Source: Flavobacterium sp. N502536 (GTDB taxonomy: Bacteria; Bacteroidota; Bacteroidia; Flavobacteriales; Flavobacteriaceae). From it: a stretch of DNA of 64,000 nt. The stretch is from assembly GCF_025947345.1 (NCBI RefSeq), contig NZ_CP110011.1, positions 2,542,001-2,606,000 on the forward strand, given 5' to 3'. How positions within the stretch are numbered: position 1 is the first letter of the stretch; each line of letters starts with the position of its first letter. Below, in pieces: positions 7,907 through 17,388 of this stretch. Both the position numbers and the translations under genes were made by a program. The notes under the pieces were generated by a model that did not search any database, was not told the origin of the DNA, and saw only the letters and a program-made list of their open reading frames with translations.

Positions 7907-9235
7907 ATGCACAAGTATATAGGGATGTTATTTTTAGCGATCAGCCTGTTTTCATGCGGAACCGATTCGGATGCCGGCGAATTTGTGGTTGGATCCGATT
8001 ATCTGGCCTTAGGCAATAAGGTTATTTTGATTGATACGATGAGTGTAGAGGTGTCAACCATAAACTTTGACTCTTTGGTAACATCTAATCAAAAGCGGAT
8101 TTTAATTGGGAATTATGAAGATCCCATTTACGGAAAGGTAAAATCGAACAGTTATTTTCAACTGGCTTCCGATTCTTATGCTTTAAAAAATGACGGATCG
8201 GATACGGAAACGACCAATTATGTTTTTGATTCTATTTCGATGATTCTCAAATACGACAAGTATTATTACGGAGATACCACCAGAGTACAGACTTTTGACA
8301 TTCGTCGACTGACTCAGAAAGTCAAGCCCAATACAAACGATTATAATTTTTACAACAATTCGGTTTTAAGTTATGGTGATGAGAGTCTGGGAACTATTTC
8401 ATACAAGCCCAGACCAGGTGAGAAAGACTCGATTAATGTAAAAATGAGCAGCACTTTTGGAGCCGCTCTTTTTCAGAAACTCAAGAAAAGAGAAATTACA
8501 GATTTTGATAGTTTTAGTGAATATCTAAAAGGGCTCGTTCTCGTTCCGTCTACTGCAAATTCGGGAAGCGTTATTGGTTTTCATGTCGCGACAAGTACAG
8601 TGCGGTTGTATTATTCGAAATATCAGGCAAACACCGAAGAAGTTCCATACATCATAGATTTTAAAATTTCGGATGCTCAAAAACAGTTTAATGCGATCTC
8701 TTTGGATAAAACGGGAACCATAATCCAAAATTTACCGGCTTCGAATAGTAAACTGCCGAGTTCGCTGACTAATCGACAGGGGTTTATTCAGGCGGGTACC
8801 GGAGTGGCCTGTAGGATTGATTTCCCCAACATTAAACAATTGAAGAATATCTCGGCTAATGGAGCAATTGTCGATGCGCAATTGTTTCTTAAACCGGTTA
8901 ACAATACCTACTCAGAAAAATACCCGCTGGCCGATTCTTTGAAAATTTATGTAAGCGATAATTTAAACCGAATTAGTGCTTCATTGGTCAATTCAGCCAG
9001 AAAGGAAGTATTTGGTGTTTTGAACAAAAAGAGCGATGAATTTAATGAGAACGTTGGTTATTCGATCCCTATTGGTTATTTCCTGCAGAAAGAAATGCTG
9101 AAACCATCCAATACAAGATCTTCTTTGATTCTCACCTTACCCGGGATTTCTAAGACAGTAGACCGGATTGTTTTAGGCGATCAGAAACATTTGAACAATA
9201 AACTCCTGCTTAAAATTTATTACATCTCTTATTAA
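7907..9235 (+). CDS. DUF4270 family lipoprotein
   Basis: A 442-residue lipoprotein with a signal peptide ending in the lipobox LFSCGTDS (Cys17). It contains the DUF4270 features: an early ISTINFDSL-type segment, the stretch LIGNYEDPIYGKVKSNSYFQL, and a C-terminal region with LKIYYISY. DUF4270 proteins are common surface or periplasmic lipoproteins of Bacteroidota without assigned function. The stop codon is directly followed by the ATG of the next outer-membrane gene, so the two are cotranscribed. They face away from the Kelch/kinase operon, which suggests joint control. Confidence 0.87.
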   Translation: MHKYIGMLFLAISLFSCGTDSDAGEFVVGSDYLALGNKVILIDTMSVEVSTINFDSLVTSNQKRILIGNYEDPIYGKVKSNSYFQLASDSYALKNDGSDTETTNYVFDSISMILKYDKYYYGDTTRVQTFDIRRLTQKVKPNTNDYNFYNNSVLSYGDESLGTISYKPRPGEKDSINVKMSSTFGAALFQKLKKREITDFDSFSEYLKGLVLVPSTANSGSVIGFHVATSTVRLYYSKYQANTEEVPYIIDFKISDAQKQFNAISLDKTGTIIQNLPASNSKLPSSLTNRQGFIQAGTGVACRIDFPNIKQLKNISANGAIVDAQLFLKPVNNTYSEKYPLADSLKIYVSDNLNRISASLVNSARKEVFGVLNKKSDEFNENVGYSIPIGYFLQKEMLKPSNTRSSLILTLPGISKTVDRIVLGDQKHLNNKLLLKIYYISY

Positions 9236-10471
9236 ATGAAAAGTAAAATTCTTTATTTAAGTGGGCTCATTTTGATGTCACTTACTTCGTTTTCTCAAAG
9301 TATTTCAAGTTCTCCTTATTCGCTGTATGGTTTAGGAAGCGTGTATGATTCCGATTTTGGAGATATTCCGTCTATTGGGTCGTCGGGAATTGCTTTGCCG
9401 TCTGCTACTTTTATCAATAATCTGAATCCGGCTTCTCTGGGGTATCTGCCACAGCATCATTTTATGTTTGATATTGGAGGAAAAGCCATTTCGACCACTT
9501 ACCAAAGCAGTTCACGAAGCGAAAGTCGTAACAATTTTCAATTTTCACATCTGGCTTTTGCATTTCCCGTAACTAAAAACTCGGGATTTAGCATCGCGAT
9601 ACGCCCTTACTCGAGTTCGGCTTTTAAAATTTCGAATTTAAAATTGCCAATCGAAAACAGTCAGGATTTTTATTATTTAACGGCAGCAGGTTCCGGCGGA
9701 TTAAACAATCTGGATTTGTCATATGGCTACCGATTTGGTAAGAAATTTTCTGTTGGAGCTTCGGCATCCGTGCTGTTTGGAAATACAACCGACAACAGGA
9801 GTTTTTTAATCATGAATTCGGTTACCAGCATTCAGAAAAAAACAAATTACAATGGTCTGCGTGCCACATTAGGGGCTCAATATCAAATTGATTCTACTTT
9901 TACGGTTGCGACAACTTTTAAAGTACCAAGTCAGATAAAGGCGTCCAAAGTACAAACCGTTCAAACCATTGCCAATGATGTGGTAACAACAATAGAATCG
10001 GATGTGGCTTCAGATACCGATGATTATTATATGCCTTTAGAGATGGGTATCGGGATCAGTAAACGCTTCAAAAACAATTTAAACATGACACTGGATTACG
10101 AAAAAAGTCTGTGGGGGAATACCAATCAATCTGAATTGTACGGCAATTTTGTAAACCAGGATCGGTTTGCTTTGGGATTTACCTACAGTGGAAGAAAAAA
10201 TGTTCGCAAGTACTGGGATAGGGTACAGTATGCTGCGGGAGCCAATTTTGACACGGGTTATCTTGAAATCGATGGAAAAAGAATCAACAATGCCGCAATT
10301 TCAATAGGGCTTACTTTGCCTATCGAAAATACAAACTCGTCTTTAAATATTTCTTATTCGTACGGACAAAGAGGGAGAATTTCGGATAATCTAATCAAAG
10401 AAAACTATCATAAAATATCCCTTAATTTATCTTTGGACGGAATTTGGTTCGTCAAGCGAAAGTTTGAATAA
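9236..10471 (+). CDS. Outer-membrane beta-barrel protein partnered with DUF4270
   Basis: A 411-residue barrel with a signal peptide (MKSKILYLSGLILMSLTSFSQ) followed by SSPYSLYGLGS, a motif typical of FadL-like outer-membrane proteins of Bacteroidota. It includes the early N.LNPASLGYLP segment seen in such barrels, and many aromatic-ended strands such as FALGFTYSGRK. It starts immediately after the DUF4270 stop. By analogy with lipoprotein/barrel pairs it may transport or anchor a hydrophobic ligand; this is inference. The gene ends 4 bp before the convergent murI stop. Confidence 0.75.
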   Translation: MKSKILYLSGLILMSLTSFSQSISSSPYSLYGLGSVYDSDFGDIPSIGSSGIALPSATFINNLNPASLGYLPQHHFMFDIGGKAISTTYQSSSRSESRNNFQFSHLAFAFPVTKNSGFSIAIRPYSSSAFKISNLKLPIENSQDFYYLTAAGSGGLNNLDLSYGYRFGKKFSVGASASVLFGNTTDNRSFLIMNSVTSIQKKTNYNGLRATLGAQYQIDSTFTVATTFKVPSQIKASKVQTVQTIANDVVTTIESDVASDTDDYYMPLEMGIGISKRFKNNLNMTLDYEKSLWGNTNQSELYGNFVNQDRFALGFTYSGRKNVRKYWDRVQYAAGANFDTGYLEIDGKRINNAAISIGLTLPIENTNSSLNISYSYGQRGRISDNLIKENYHKISLNLSLDGIWFVKRKFE

Positions 10472-10475
10472 GGCT

Positions 10476-11252
10476 TTAAAAATCCTTTTCAATTACGGGA
10501 TATTTGTACTCCAAAATCGATTTTAAAACCTCGGGATTAGAGTTGACATAAAATACAGGTTCGCTTTTTGGGTTGGTGGTAAAACCAACGGTCTCGCGCA
10601 GGATGTTTTGTGTTTGTCTGGCAACAGCCTCTCCCGAATCAATGATGTGAATGTGCTCCGGAAGTATCTTTTTGATTTGCGGAATCAAATAGGGGTAATG
10701 ACTGCATCCCAGTACAAGATAATCGATATTGGCATCGATCATAGGCTGTAAGTAGGATTCCAGTAACTGAGTCATTTCCGGCGAATAGAGCTTCCCGTCT
10801 TCAATGAGCTGAACGAGTCCGTAACCCACCTGTTCAATGATAGTCGTATGCTGAAACATTTCGGCAGTTTTATTGAACAGTTCGCTGTTTAGGGTTCCTT
10901 TGGTCGCCAGTATTCCAATAACCTGTGTTTTCGAATTGGTAGCAGCCGGTTTAATGGCCGGTTCAATTCCGATAAAGGGAATGTCGTAATCAGCGCGAAG
11001 TTCACGAATGGCATTGGTTGTTGCCGTATTGCAGGCTACGACGATTAGTTTGCAGTTTTGTTCCAGTAAAAAATCGACATTTTTTTTACTTAAAGCAACA
11101 ATCTCTTCTTTTGTTCTTTGACCGTAAGGAGCATTTTTACTGTCGGCTAAATAAATGGTCTTCTCGTTTGGAAGTAGCTCATGAATGGCGTTCCAGATGG
11201 AAGTTCCTCCAATACCGGAATCAAAAACGCCTATAGGATTGTTGTTTGTCAT
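10476..11252 (-). CDS. murI: Glutamate racemase
   Basis: A 258-residue cytoplasmic enzyme converting L-glutamate to D-glutamate for peptidoglycan. It has the N-terminal signature PIGVFDSGIGGTSIW and both catalytic cysteines in their motifs (VVACNTATTNAI near residue 75 and LGCSHYPYLIPQI near residue 182), plus the APYGQRTKEEI segment. Length and motifs are complete. It lies downstream of the bam/skp run but behind the OmpH terminator and a 270-bp spacer, so it probably has its own promoter. Gene order next to ompH is usual in Flavobacteriaceae. Confidence 0.96.
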   Translation of the reverse strand: MTNNNPIGVFDSGIGGTSIWNAIHELLPNEKTIYLADSKNAPYGQRTKEEIVALSKKNVDFLLEQNCKLIVVACNTATTNAIRELRADYDIPFIGIEPAIKPAATNSKTQVIGILATKGTLNSELFNKTAEMFQHTTIIEQVGYGLVQLIEDGKLYSPEMTQLLESYLQPMIDANIDYLVLGCSHYPYLIPQIKKILPEHIHIIDSGEAVARQTQNILRETVGFTTNPKSEPVFYVNSNPEVLKSILEYKYPVIEKDF

Positions 11253-11322
11253 AGTACAAATTTAATGTTTTTTGAAATATATGCATATCTCAATTTAAAG
11301 GAAATCTTTGAATGTTTTTTTG

Positions 11323-11346
11323 CTCGCGAAGACGCTAAGTCGCCAA
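11323..11346 (+). repeat. 8-bp-period degenerate repeat, 3 units
   Basis: Successive octamers CTCGCGAA, GACGCTAA and GTCGCCAA are followed by a T-run. They lie in the murI-ompH spacer and share the phase and G...C.AA pattern of other octamer tracts in this window. Confidence 0.55.
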
Positions 11347-11469
11347 GTTTTTTTTGGGTTACCGATATCTAACTCCTAAAAAAGTAGACAAAGCCGGTAT
11401 CTCGGAGAGATTACATATCGATAGAATATGAAAAGATGACAGGTTTTTTACAGTTGAATAGATCATAAT

Positions 11470-11505
11470 AAAAAACGGTCCGCACACAAGTACAGACCGT
11501 TTTTT
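11470..11505 (-). terminator. Terminator of the ompH pair
   Basis: The arms AAAAAACGGTC (11470-11480) and GACCGTTTTT (11495 on) pair, with a 14-nt loop. The T-run lies on the minus strand right behind the ompH stop. Confidence 0.8.
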
Positions 11506-11523
11506 ATATAAAGAATTCGTTTA

Positions 11524-12027
11524 TTAGAATCCTAAATCTTTTTTTACATCAGCAGTGATGTTTGGACCATCAGCTAATAATAAAGTAGAACCGTCTAATA
11601 CATATTGGAAACCTTTAGCTTTTCCAACTTTTTGGATAGAAGCTCTTACTTTTTCCATTAATGGTTTTACGATGTCAGTTTCTTTTTGTTGTAATTCTTT
11701 TTGAGCGTTGTCTCTGTAGTCAACAATTCTTTTTTGCATGTCCTGAACTTCTTTCGAACGTTCTCCGTTTACAGCATCAGTTACAGTTGCAGCTTCAGCT
11801 TCGTATTTTTTGATTTTTACTTGATATTCGTCAACCATTTTTTTGTATTCAGCATCATATGTACCACTTAATTTTTGTAGTTGATTTTGAGCATCTAGCA
11901 TTGCAGGCATTTTCGACATAATCTCGCTAACATCAACGTGAGCTACCTTAGCTTGCGCGTTCATCGTGTTGCTTGCTCCTAAAACTAGTATTGCAGCAAT
12001 TAGTAAAGTTTTGATTTGTTTCATCAT
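11524..12027 (-). CDS. OmpH/Skp-family periplasmic chaperone (short copy)
   Basis: A 167-residue secreted protein: signal peptide (about 1-25, ending MNAQA), the motif VAHVDVSEIMSKMPAM, a long charged coiled coil (about 45-125), and a C-terminal strand segment FQYVLDGSTLLLADG. This is the Skp architecture, a trimeric holdase that carries unfolded outer-membrane proteins to BamA. It follows the longer OmpH gene and bamA in the same direction, which fits that role. ATGs at 12027 and 12024 are both possible starts. The gene ends at a strong terminator. Confidence 0.92.
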   Translation of the reverse strand: MMKQIKTLLIAAILVLGASNTMNAQAKVAHVDVSEIMSKMPAMLDAQNQLQKLSGTYDAEYKKMVDEYQVKIKKYEAEAATVTDAVNGERSKEVQDMQKRIVDYRDNAQKELQQKETDIVKPLMEKVRASIQKVGKAKGFQYVLDGSTLLLADGPNITADVKKDLGF

Positions 12028-12042
12028 TTTTAAAAATATTAA

Positions 12043-13059
12043 TTAATTATTGGTCGTATTTGATTTTTGCATTTCGGCTTCTTTTGCTTTTTTCGCCGCT
12101 TCTCTTTCTTCTAAAATTTTCTTTCTTCTGTCTTCTAATTCTTTCTTGCGCTGTTCGTAAAGTTTTTGTCTTTCTTCAGCTTTATTTACTGCCGGTTGTG
12201 CCGGTGTTGTTCCTTCCGTTGGTGTAGCAGTGGTAGTGGCAGGTTTAGCTGTTGTACCGTCTGTTTTCACTGGCTCTGTTTTCGCAGGTTCAGAAACCGT
12301 GCCATTTTTTTTGGCATCCCTTTCGGCTGCTAGTGCTTTTCTTCTGTCGTCGTATTCTTTTTTCTTAGCTTCCTGCTCCAGTCTTCTGTCTTCAAGCAAT
12401 TTTAATCGGGCTGCTTTTTTGTCGTCCAATGTTTTTTGACGGTCAGCCATTTCCGGATTCTCATCAATTGCATTTTCCAGTTTTTCTTTAGCTTCCTGGT
12501 TTTTCAATTGTTTTTTAGACAGCTGTTCGCGTTTTTCAGTTCGGTTCAGAATACGAATAACCTGATCGCTGATGTCGTACTTTTTATTGCTAAAAAGCAT
12601 TGTTAAATCAGAGGATTTGTCAAAGATAAAATCGTAATTTTTTGCTTCGGCAATATCCTGTACCGCTGTAAAAACCTGATCTTGTATAGGCTTTGCCAAT
12701 CCTGCTTTCTGATGCATTAAATTACCGTCAGAACCAAATTGCTTCTGCTGATAATCCATCATTTCAGTTTCGAGAAATTTAATCTCGGTTTCTTTTTCCT
12801 CAATAAGCTCTTTCGTCAGTAAAGCTCTTTCGGCTTTAAGGCTTTCTTTAAGATTATTGATGTCTATTTTTTTGGTTTCTATTTCTTGTTTCCACTTTTG
12901 AGCCTTAAGCTCTAATTGTGCTTTTGCTTCTTTGTAATCAGAAACATTTTCCAAAATATACTCCATATCGATGTAGCCAATCCTTGTCGTTCTTGTTTGA
13001 GCCTGACTTGTATTTGCTACAATCAGGGCTAAAAATATAAATAAAAATTGTTTTCTCAT
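12043..13059 (-). CDS. OmpH/Skp-family chaperone with long charged extension
   Basis: A 338-residue secreted protein. The signal peptide (ending ANTSQAQ) and Skp core (about 25-175, with IGYIDMEYILENVSDY and YDFIFDKSS) are followed by an unusual tail of about 160 residues. The tail is a Lys/Glu/Arg-rich helix, a Thr/Pro/Ala linker (about 265-295) and a second charged helix. Ordinary Skp proteins end after the core. It sits between bamA and the short ompH with short gaps, so the three should be cotranscribed. The tail may contact the cell wall or the inner membrane, but this is a guess. Confidence 0.9.
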   Translation of the reverse strand: MRKQFLFIFLALIVANTSQAQTRTTRIGYIDMEYILENVSDYKEAKAQLELKAQKWKQEIETKKIDINNLKESLKAERALLTKELIEEKETEIKFLETEMMDYQQKQFGSDGNLMHQKAGLAKPIQDQVFTAVQDIAEAKNYDFIFDKSSDLTMLFSNKKYDISDQVIRILNRTEKREQLSKKQLKNQEAKEKLENAIDENPEMADRQKTLDDKKAARLKLLEDRRLEQEAKKKEYDDRRKALAAERDAKKNGTVSEPAKTEPVKTDGTTAKPATTTATPTEGTTPAQPAVNKAEERQKLYEQRKKELEDRRKKILEEREAAKKAKEAEMQKSNTTNN

Positions 13060-13101
13060 AACATTACTTTATTTGAAAATTTTTAACCAACTATTGTTTT
13101 T

Positions 13102-15773
13102 TTAAAATTGTTGTCCGATAATAAAATGAATTTCTTTACCATGCGCCTTAGTTTCTCCCGGTTGAGGATCGAAACCGTAACCCCAGTCAATTCCTAATAA
13201 TCCGAAGGCTGGCATGAATACACGTAAACCAACACCTGCTGAACGGTTCAGATCAAATGGATTGTAAGCTTTAAAAGTTGGGTATGATGAACCCGCTTCT
13301 AAAAACGCCAATGCATAAATCGATGCAGAAGCTTTTAATGTAATCGGATAACGCAATTCCATAGAGAACTTGTTGTAGATTGTTGCTCCAATCTGATCTC
13401 CATTTGCATTTACCGGAGTCAAAGAGTTATTTTCATAACCTCTTAACTGTACTGTTTCTCTACCATCCATCGAGTAGTTCGCCATTCCGTCTCCTCCTAA
13501 ATAGAAGCGCTCAAACGGTACAACACCTCTTTGCTGATTATAGGCTCCAAGGAATCCAAACTCTGTTAAAGTTCGCATTACTAATTTACCATAAAGTTTG
13601 GTATACCACTCACCTTTGAATTTAATTTTATAATATTCCAGCCAGTTGTATCTTTTTTGATCCACTTTACCCTGGTCTGTATCTGCACTTGCGTAATCAG
13701 AACCTACACTCACTACACCCGGTTGTCCGTTTATAGTTTCTGTTTTCGTGTAATCTCCAGTATTCATTGGTCTTCCATCTGCACCAGATGTTGGACTTCC
13801 TGTATATTGTGTTTTGTATTCTTTTTGATTTTTTAAATCACCATAATCAATTCCGTTAAATAAGGAATAAGGAGGTGTTACTTTTGCCGAAATACTAAAG
13901 TCTGAACCGTAGGTCGGGAATATTGGGTTAAGCCCTTTATTACTTCTCGAAAGTCCAATAGTATACGCTAAGTTTCTTGACGCTCCGTTACCAAAGGTAA
14001 ACAATCCTGTATTATAATTGTTCAAATCATAGTGCTGGTAACTTACAGATTGTGACAATACGAAGTAATCGTCCGGCACATTAAGTCTTTTTGCTAAACC
14101 AACTTGTAACGTTAAGATGTTAAAACTTTTGCTTTTATCTACATTTCTGGTAGCGAAGTTGTTTAAGAATTGTTTACTGTATGAGATAGATGAACTAAAT
14201 TGTACCGGTTTTTTTCCTCCAAACCATGGCTCTGAAAACGATACACTATAGGTTTGAAAGTAAGTACTTCCTTGTAAACGAAGGGCTACTTTTTGACCGT
14301 CTCCCATTGGTAATGGTTTGTACGATTCTTTGTTGAAAAGGTTTCTTGCTGAGAAGTTGTTGAACGATAATCCCAATGTTCCAATGAAACCTCCACCACC
14401 GTAACCTCCCTGAAGTTCGACCTGGCTGGATCCTTTTTCTACAACATGGTACTCAATATCAACAGTTCCAGCTGCGGCATCTACGTTCTTGAATTTTGGA
14501 TCAATTGCTTCAGGATCAAAGAATCCTAATTGTCCAATCTCGCGAATTGTTCTTACCAATTGCTCTTTACTGTATTTTTCTCCCGGTTTTGTTCTTAACT
14601 CACGATAGATAACGTGGTCATTTGTTTTATCGTTTCCTACAACCGATATTTTGTTGAAGTAAGCGATAGGACCTTCGGTAACTCTAATTTCAAAATCGAT
14701 AGTATCGTTTACTGTTTTTACCTCTACAGCGTTGATGTTAGAGAACAGGTAACCGTTGTTTTGATATAAGTTTGTGATGTCTTCTGCATCAGGTTTTGTT
14801 TTGTCGGCGATACGTTTTTCCAATAAAACACCATTGTAGGTTTCTCCTTTTTTGATTCCTAAGTAACGGTTTAATAATTGATCAGAGTAAACGGTATTTC
14901 CTAAGAATTTGATGTTTCCGAAGTAGTATTTGTTTCCTTCTTCAACTTTAATTTTGATGCCCAGCATGTTCTTGTTCTTGTTGTAAGTAACAGAATCATA
15001 AATAATACGGGCGTCACGATATCCTTTTTCTTTATAAGCAGCAACGACTTTTTCTAAGTCGGTTTTGTATTTTTCAGGAATGAATTTGGAAGATTTTAAG
15101 ATACGAAGTACATTTTTTTGCTTGGTATCTTTCATGGCAGATCGCAATTGATTTCCGGTAAGTTGTTTGTTACCTATGAAATCGATATTGCTAATTTTGA
15201 CTTTATCGCCTTTGTCTATCCGTACCAGAATGTTTACACGATGACCGTTTAGGGTATCAGGAGTGTTGGTAATGGTGACTTTGGTGTTGTAGAAACCTTC
15301 TTTTTTATATTTATTTTCAATATAATTTTTGGTTGTCGTGATTAAGTTTTCGTTGACAATTTTGTTTTTGGTTAAATTGTTGTCCTTAATTAATCCTTCG
15401 ATTTTATTTTTCTTAACCCCTACAAATTTAACTTCATTTAATTTAGGAAGCTCGACAATGTTCAGATCCAGATAGATACTGTCGTTGTCGATTTTATTAA
15501 CGTAAAAAGAGATTTCGTCAAAAAGTCCAAGTTTACCTAATTTTTTAATAGCGCCACTAATTTCTTCCCCCGAACTGCTATTTCCTGTCCTTTTTGAAGG
15601 CCAGAGAAAGTAACAACGGTTTGTTCGTTAAAGCTTATTTTACCAACAACAGAAACTTTAGCAAGAATATATTTTTTCCCTTGATCAAAAGGAACTCTTT
15701 CTTGTGCTTTAATTTGTGAAAAACTACCCAAAATAAGTAGGGTAAAGACTATTTGTATTCTTTTTTGCAACAC
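13102..15773 (-). CDS. bamA: Outer membrane assembly factor BamA, frameshifted
   Basis: BamA is the essential outer-membrane insertase: POTRA domains in the periplasm and a 16-strand barrel. The barrel half is intact down to the final strand GKEIHFIIGQQF, with GFDPQPG nearby. The reading frame is broken near 15566-15572: the N-terminal part reads GQEIAVRGKKLV then stops at 15537, while adding one C/G restores GQEIAVPGEEISGAIKKLGKLGLFDEI, a normal POTRA. The span is one base short of a multiple of three; corrected it would encode about 890 residues. I place the start at a GTG (15771-15773), 8 bp after the uppS stop. An internal start at 15147 would lose most POTRA domains and is not the real start. 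Loss of BamA should be lethal, so I infer a sequence error. Confidence 0.88.
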
Positions 15774-15780
15774 TAAAATA

Positions 15781-16521
15781 TTATTTAATTTGTTCACTGG
15801 TTTTTCCAAATCTACGTTCTCTTTTTTGATAACTAATAATAGCCTCATATAAATCTTGGTCTTTAAAGTCTGGCCATAAGACATTAGTAAAATATAGTTC
15901 TGCATAGGCGATCTGCCATAGCAAAAAATTACTTATTCTATGCTCTCCACTTGTTCTTATTAATAAATCTACGTCAGGTAAATTTTGCGTGTAAAGATGC
16001 TCATTTATAATTGAATCGTCAATAGCGTCTATTGAAATTATATTATTTTTAACTTTATCACTGATGATTCTCACGGCATTTACCAATTCTTCTCTTGATC
16101 CGTAACTTAATGCAAGAGTTAAGGTTAGACGCGTGTTATTTTTTGTTTTGTCGATTACATCCAAAAGCTCTTTTTGAGCTGATTTTGGTAGTTTTTCAAG
16201 GTTACCAATTGCATTAAGTTTGATGTTGTTTTCCTGTAAGGTAACAAGTTCTTTTTTTAATGAATTGATCAAAATTTTCATCAGTGCTTCGACTTCCAAT
16301 TTTGGACGATTCCAGTTTTCTGTCGAAAAGGCGTATAGTGTCAGGTATTCAATACCAAGTTTGGCACAGGTTTTTATGGTGTTTTTTACAGATTTTGTTC
16401 CGTTTTCGTGACCAAATGCTCTTAAAAAACCTTGTTGTTTTGCCCAACGACCATTTCCGTCCATAATAATGGCCAAATGTTTGGGTAAGTTTGTTTGATC
16501 TATAGATTCTAGTAAATTCAT
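15781..16521 (-). CDS. uppS: Undecaprenyl diphosphate synthase (isoprenyl transferase)
   Basis: This enzyme makes the C55 lipid carrier for cell-wall and surface polysaccharide synthesis by cis-condensing isopentenyl diphosphate onto farnesyl diphosphate. It has the motifs AIIMDGNGRWAKQQG (catalytic Asp), a central SYGSREELVNA and the C-terminal RTSGEHRISNFLLWQ plus AELYFTNVLWPDF. I start it at the ATG 16519-16521, giving MNLLESIDQTNLPKHLAIIMD, because the longer reading overlaps the end of the preceding gene. It lies between DUF6089 and bamA, as in other Flavobacteriaceae. Confidence 0.96.
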   Translation of the reverse strand: MNLLESIDQTNLPKHLAIIMDGNGRWAKQQGFLRAFGHENGTKSVKNTIKTCAKLGIEYLTLYAFSTENWNRPKLEVEALMKILINSLKKELVTLQENNIKLNAIGNLEKLPKSAQKELLDVIDKTKNNTRLTLTLALSYGSREELVNAVRIISDKVKNNIISIDAIDDSIINEHLYTQNLPDVDLLIRTSGEHRISNFLLWQIAYAELYFTNVLWPDFKDQDLYEAIISYQKRERRFGKTSEQIK

Positions 16522-16525
16522 TTTA

Positions 16526-17215
16526 TTATTCTGCGCAATAGCAAGGTTTTTGTCCAAAGGTATAAGTTAAAGTAATACCAGAGAAGACATACCAATCATT
16601 ATTATTTAAATTTCCAAACTGTAATATGTTCGTGTTTTTTGTATTTGGGTTGCTGGAGTCGATAGCATCTGTAAAAGTATATCGTGCTCCAACTTCGGCT
16701 CCAAGCACTAAATGTGGGGTAATGTTAGATTTTATACCCAATATAATAGGTATAGCAAATGAGTTTGAGCTCACCGATTGTGTTACGCTTGGACTTGATG
16801 TAAAGCGATACAACTTGTCGTACATAAAAAAGTTTAATCCTGAGAATATATAAGGAGTCACTTTTGGGTGGTAATCATGCAGATTAAAATCGAAAAAATT
16901 GAATTCCAAACCCGCAGAAAGTTCTTTTACATTATTTTTAAAGCTATAGCCTCTTCTGTTTCTTCCCGTTTCCTTAGAGTCTAAATCGTTTCCAACAACG
17001 GTTGATTGAGTGTAGGAGAAGCGATATGAGTGACGTGGACTCTTGTTCCATTTGTACAAAACGCCGAAAGCCAATTTTTCCGGTGAGATATAAGTAGTGT
17101 TGCCTACATCTCCTACAAAGTTGCTTCCGCCCAGAAAAACACCAATCTCATTGATTTGAGCATTTAGTGTGATAAAGGGGAAAAAACATAACAATAAATT
17201 AAAAATTTTCTTCAT
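16526..17215 (-). CDS. DUF6089 family outer-membrane protein
   Basis: A 229-residue protein with a signal peptide (MKKIFNLLLCFFPFITLNAQ) and a porin-like barrel sequence. The stretch EIGVFLGGSNFVGDVG and the tail SGITLTYTFGQKPCYCAE, with two C-terminal cysteines, are recognisable. DUF6089 genes recur between nadK and uppS/bamA in Bacteroidota, so a link with envelope assembly is likely though unproven. It heads the DUF6089-uppS-bamA-ompH-ompH unit, with a good promoter about 20 bp upstream of its ATG. Confidence 0.85.
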   Translation of the reverse strand: MKKIFNLLLCFFPFITLNAQINEIGVFLGGSNFVGDVGNTTYISPEKLAFGVLYKWNKSPRHSYRFSYTQSTVVGNDLDSKETGRNRRGYSFKNNVKELSAGLEFNFFDFNLHDYHPKVTPYIFSGLNFFMYDKLYRFTSSPSVTQSVSSNSFAIPIILGIKSNITPHLVLGAEVGARYTFTDAIDSSNPNTKNTNILQFGNLNNNDWYVFSGITLTYTFGQKPCYCAE

Positions 17216-17233
17216 TTAATTGGAAATTGCGTG

Positions 17234-17262
17234 CAAATATAATAATTATCGATACGAATCAA
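17234..17262 (-). promoter_or_regulatory. Promoter of the DUF6089-uppS-bamA-ompH operon
   Basis: On the minus strand, TTG (17260-17262), an 18-bp spacer and TATATTTG (17234-17241) fit the Bacteroidota -33/-7 consensus. Confidence 0.6.
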
Positions 17263-17388
17263 CGTTTGTTTAGCTAAATGTGCTTTTTTTTCAATTTACA
17301 ATATGATTTTAAGCCATTTAATGTCGATTCGCTATATGCAGAACGGGAAAATGTAGCATTATCGTATAGTGGTAATTCAGAAAAAAGC

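Noticed and set aside
13102..15147. Treating the 681-codon reading as the complete bamA
   Set aside because: It would start in the middle of a POTRA domain and lose the signal peptide; the upstream frame supplies both after adding one base.
15537..15773. Programmed ribosomal frameshifting as the explanation for the bamA break
   Set aside because: No typical slippery heptamer plus structured stimulator is obvious, and two other genes show the same kind of break, so sequence error is more likely.
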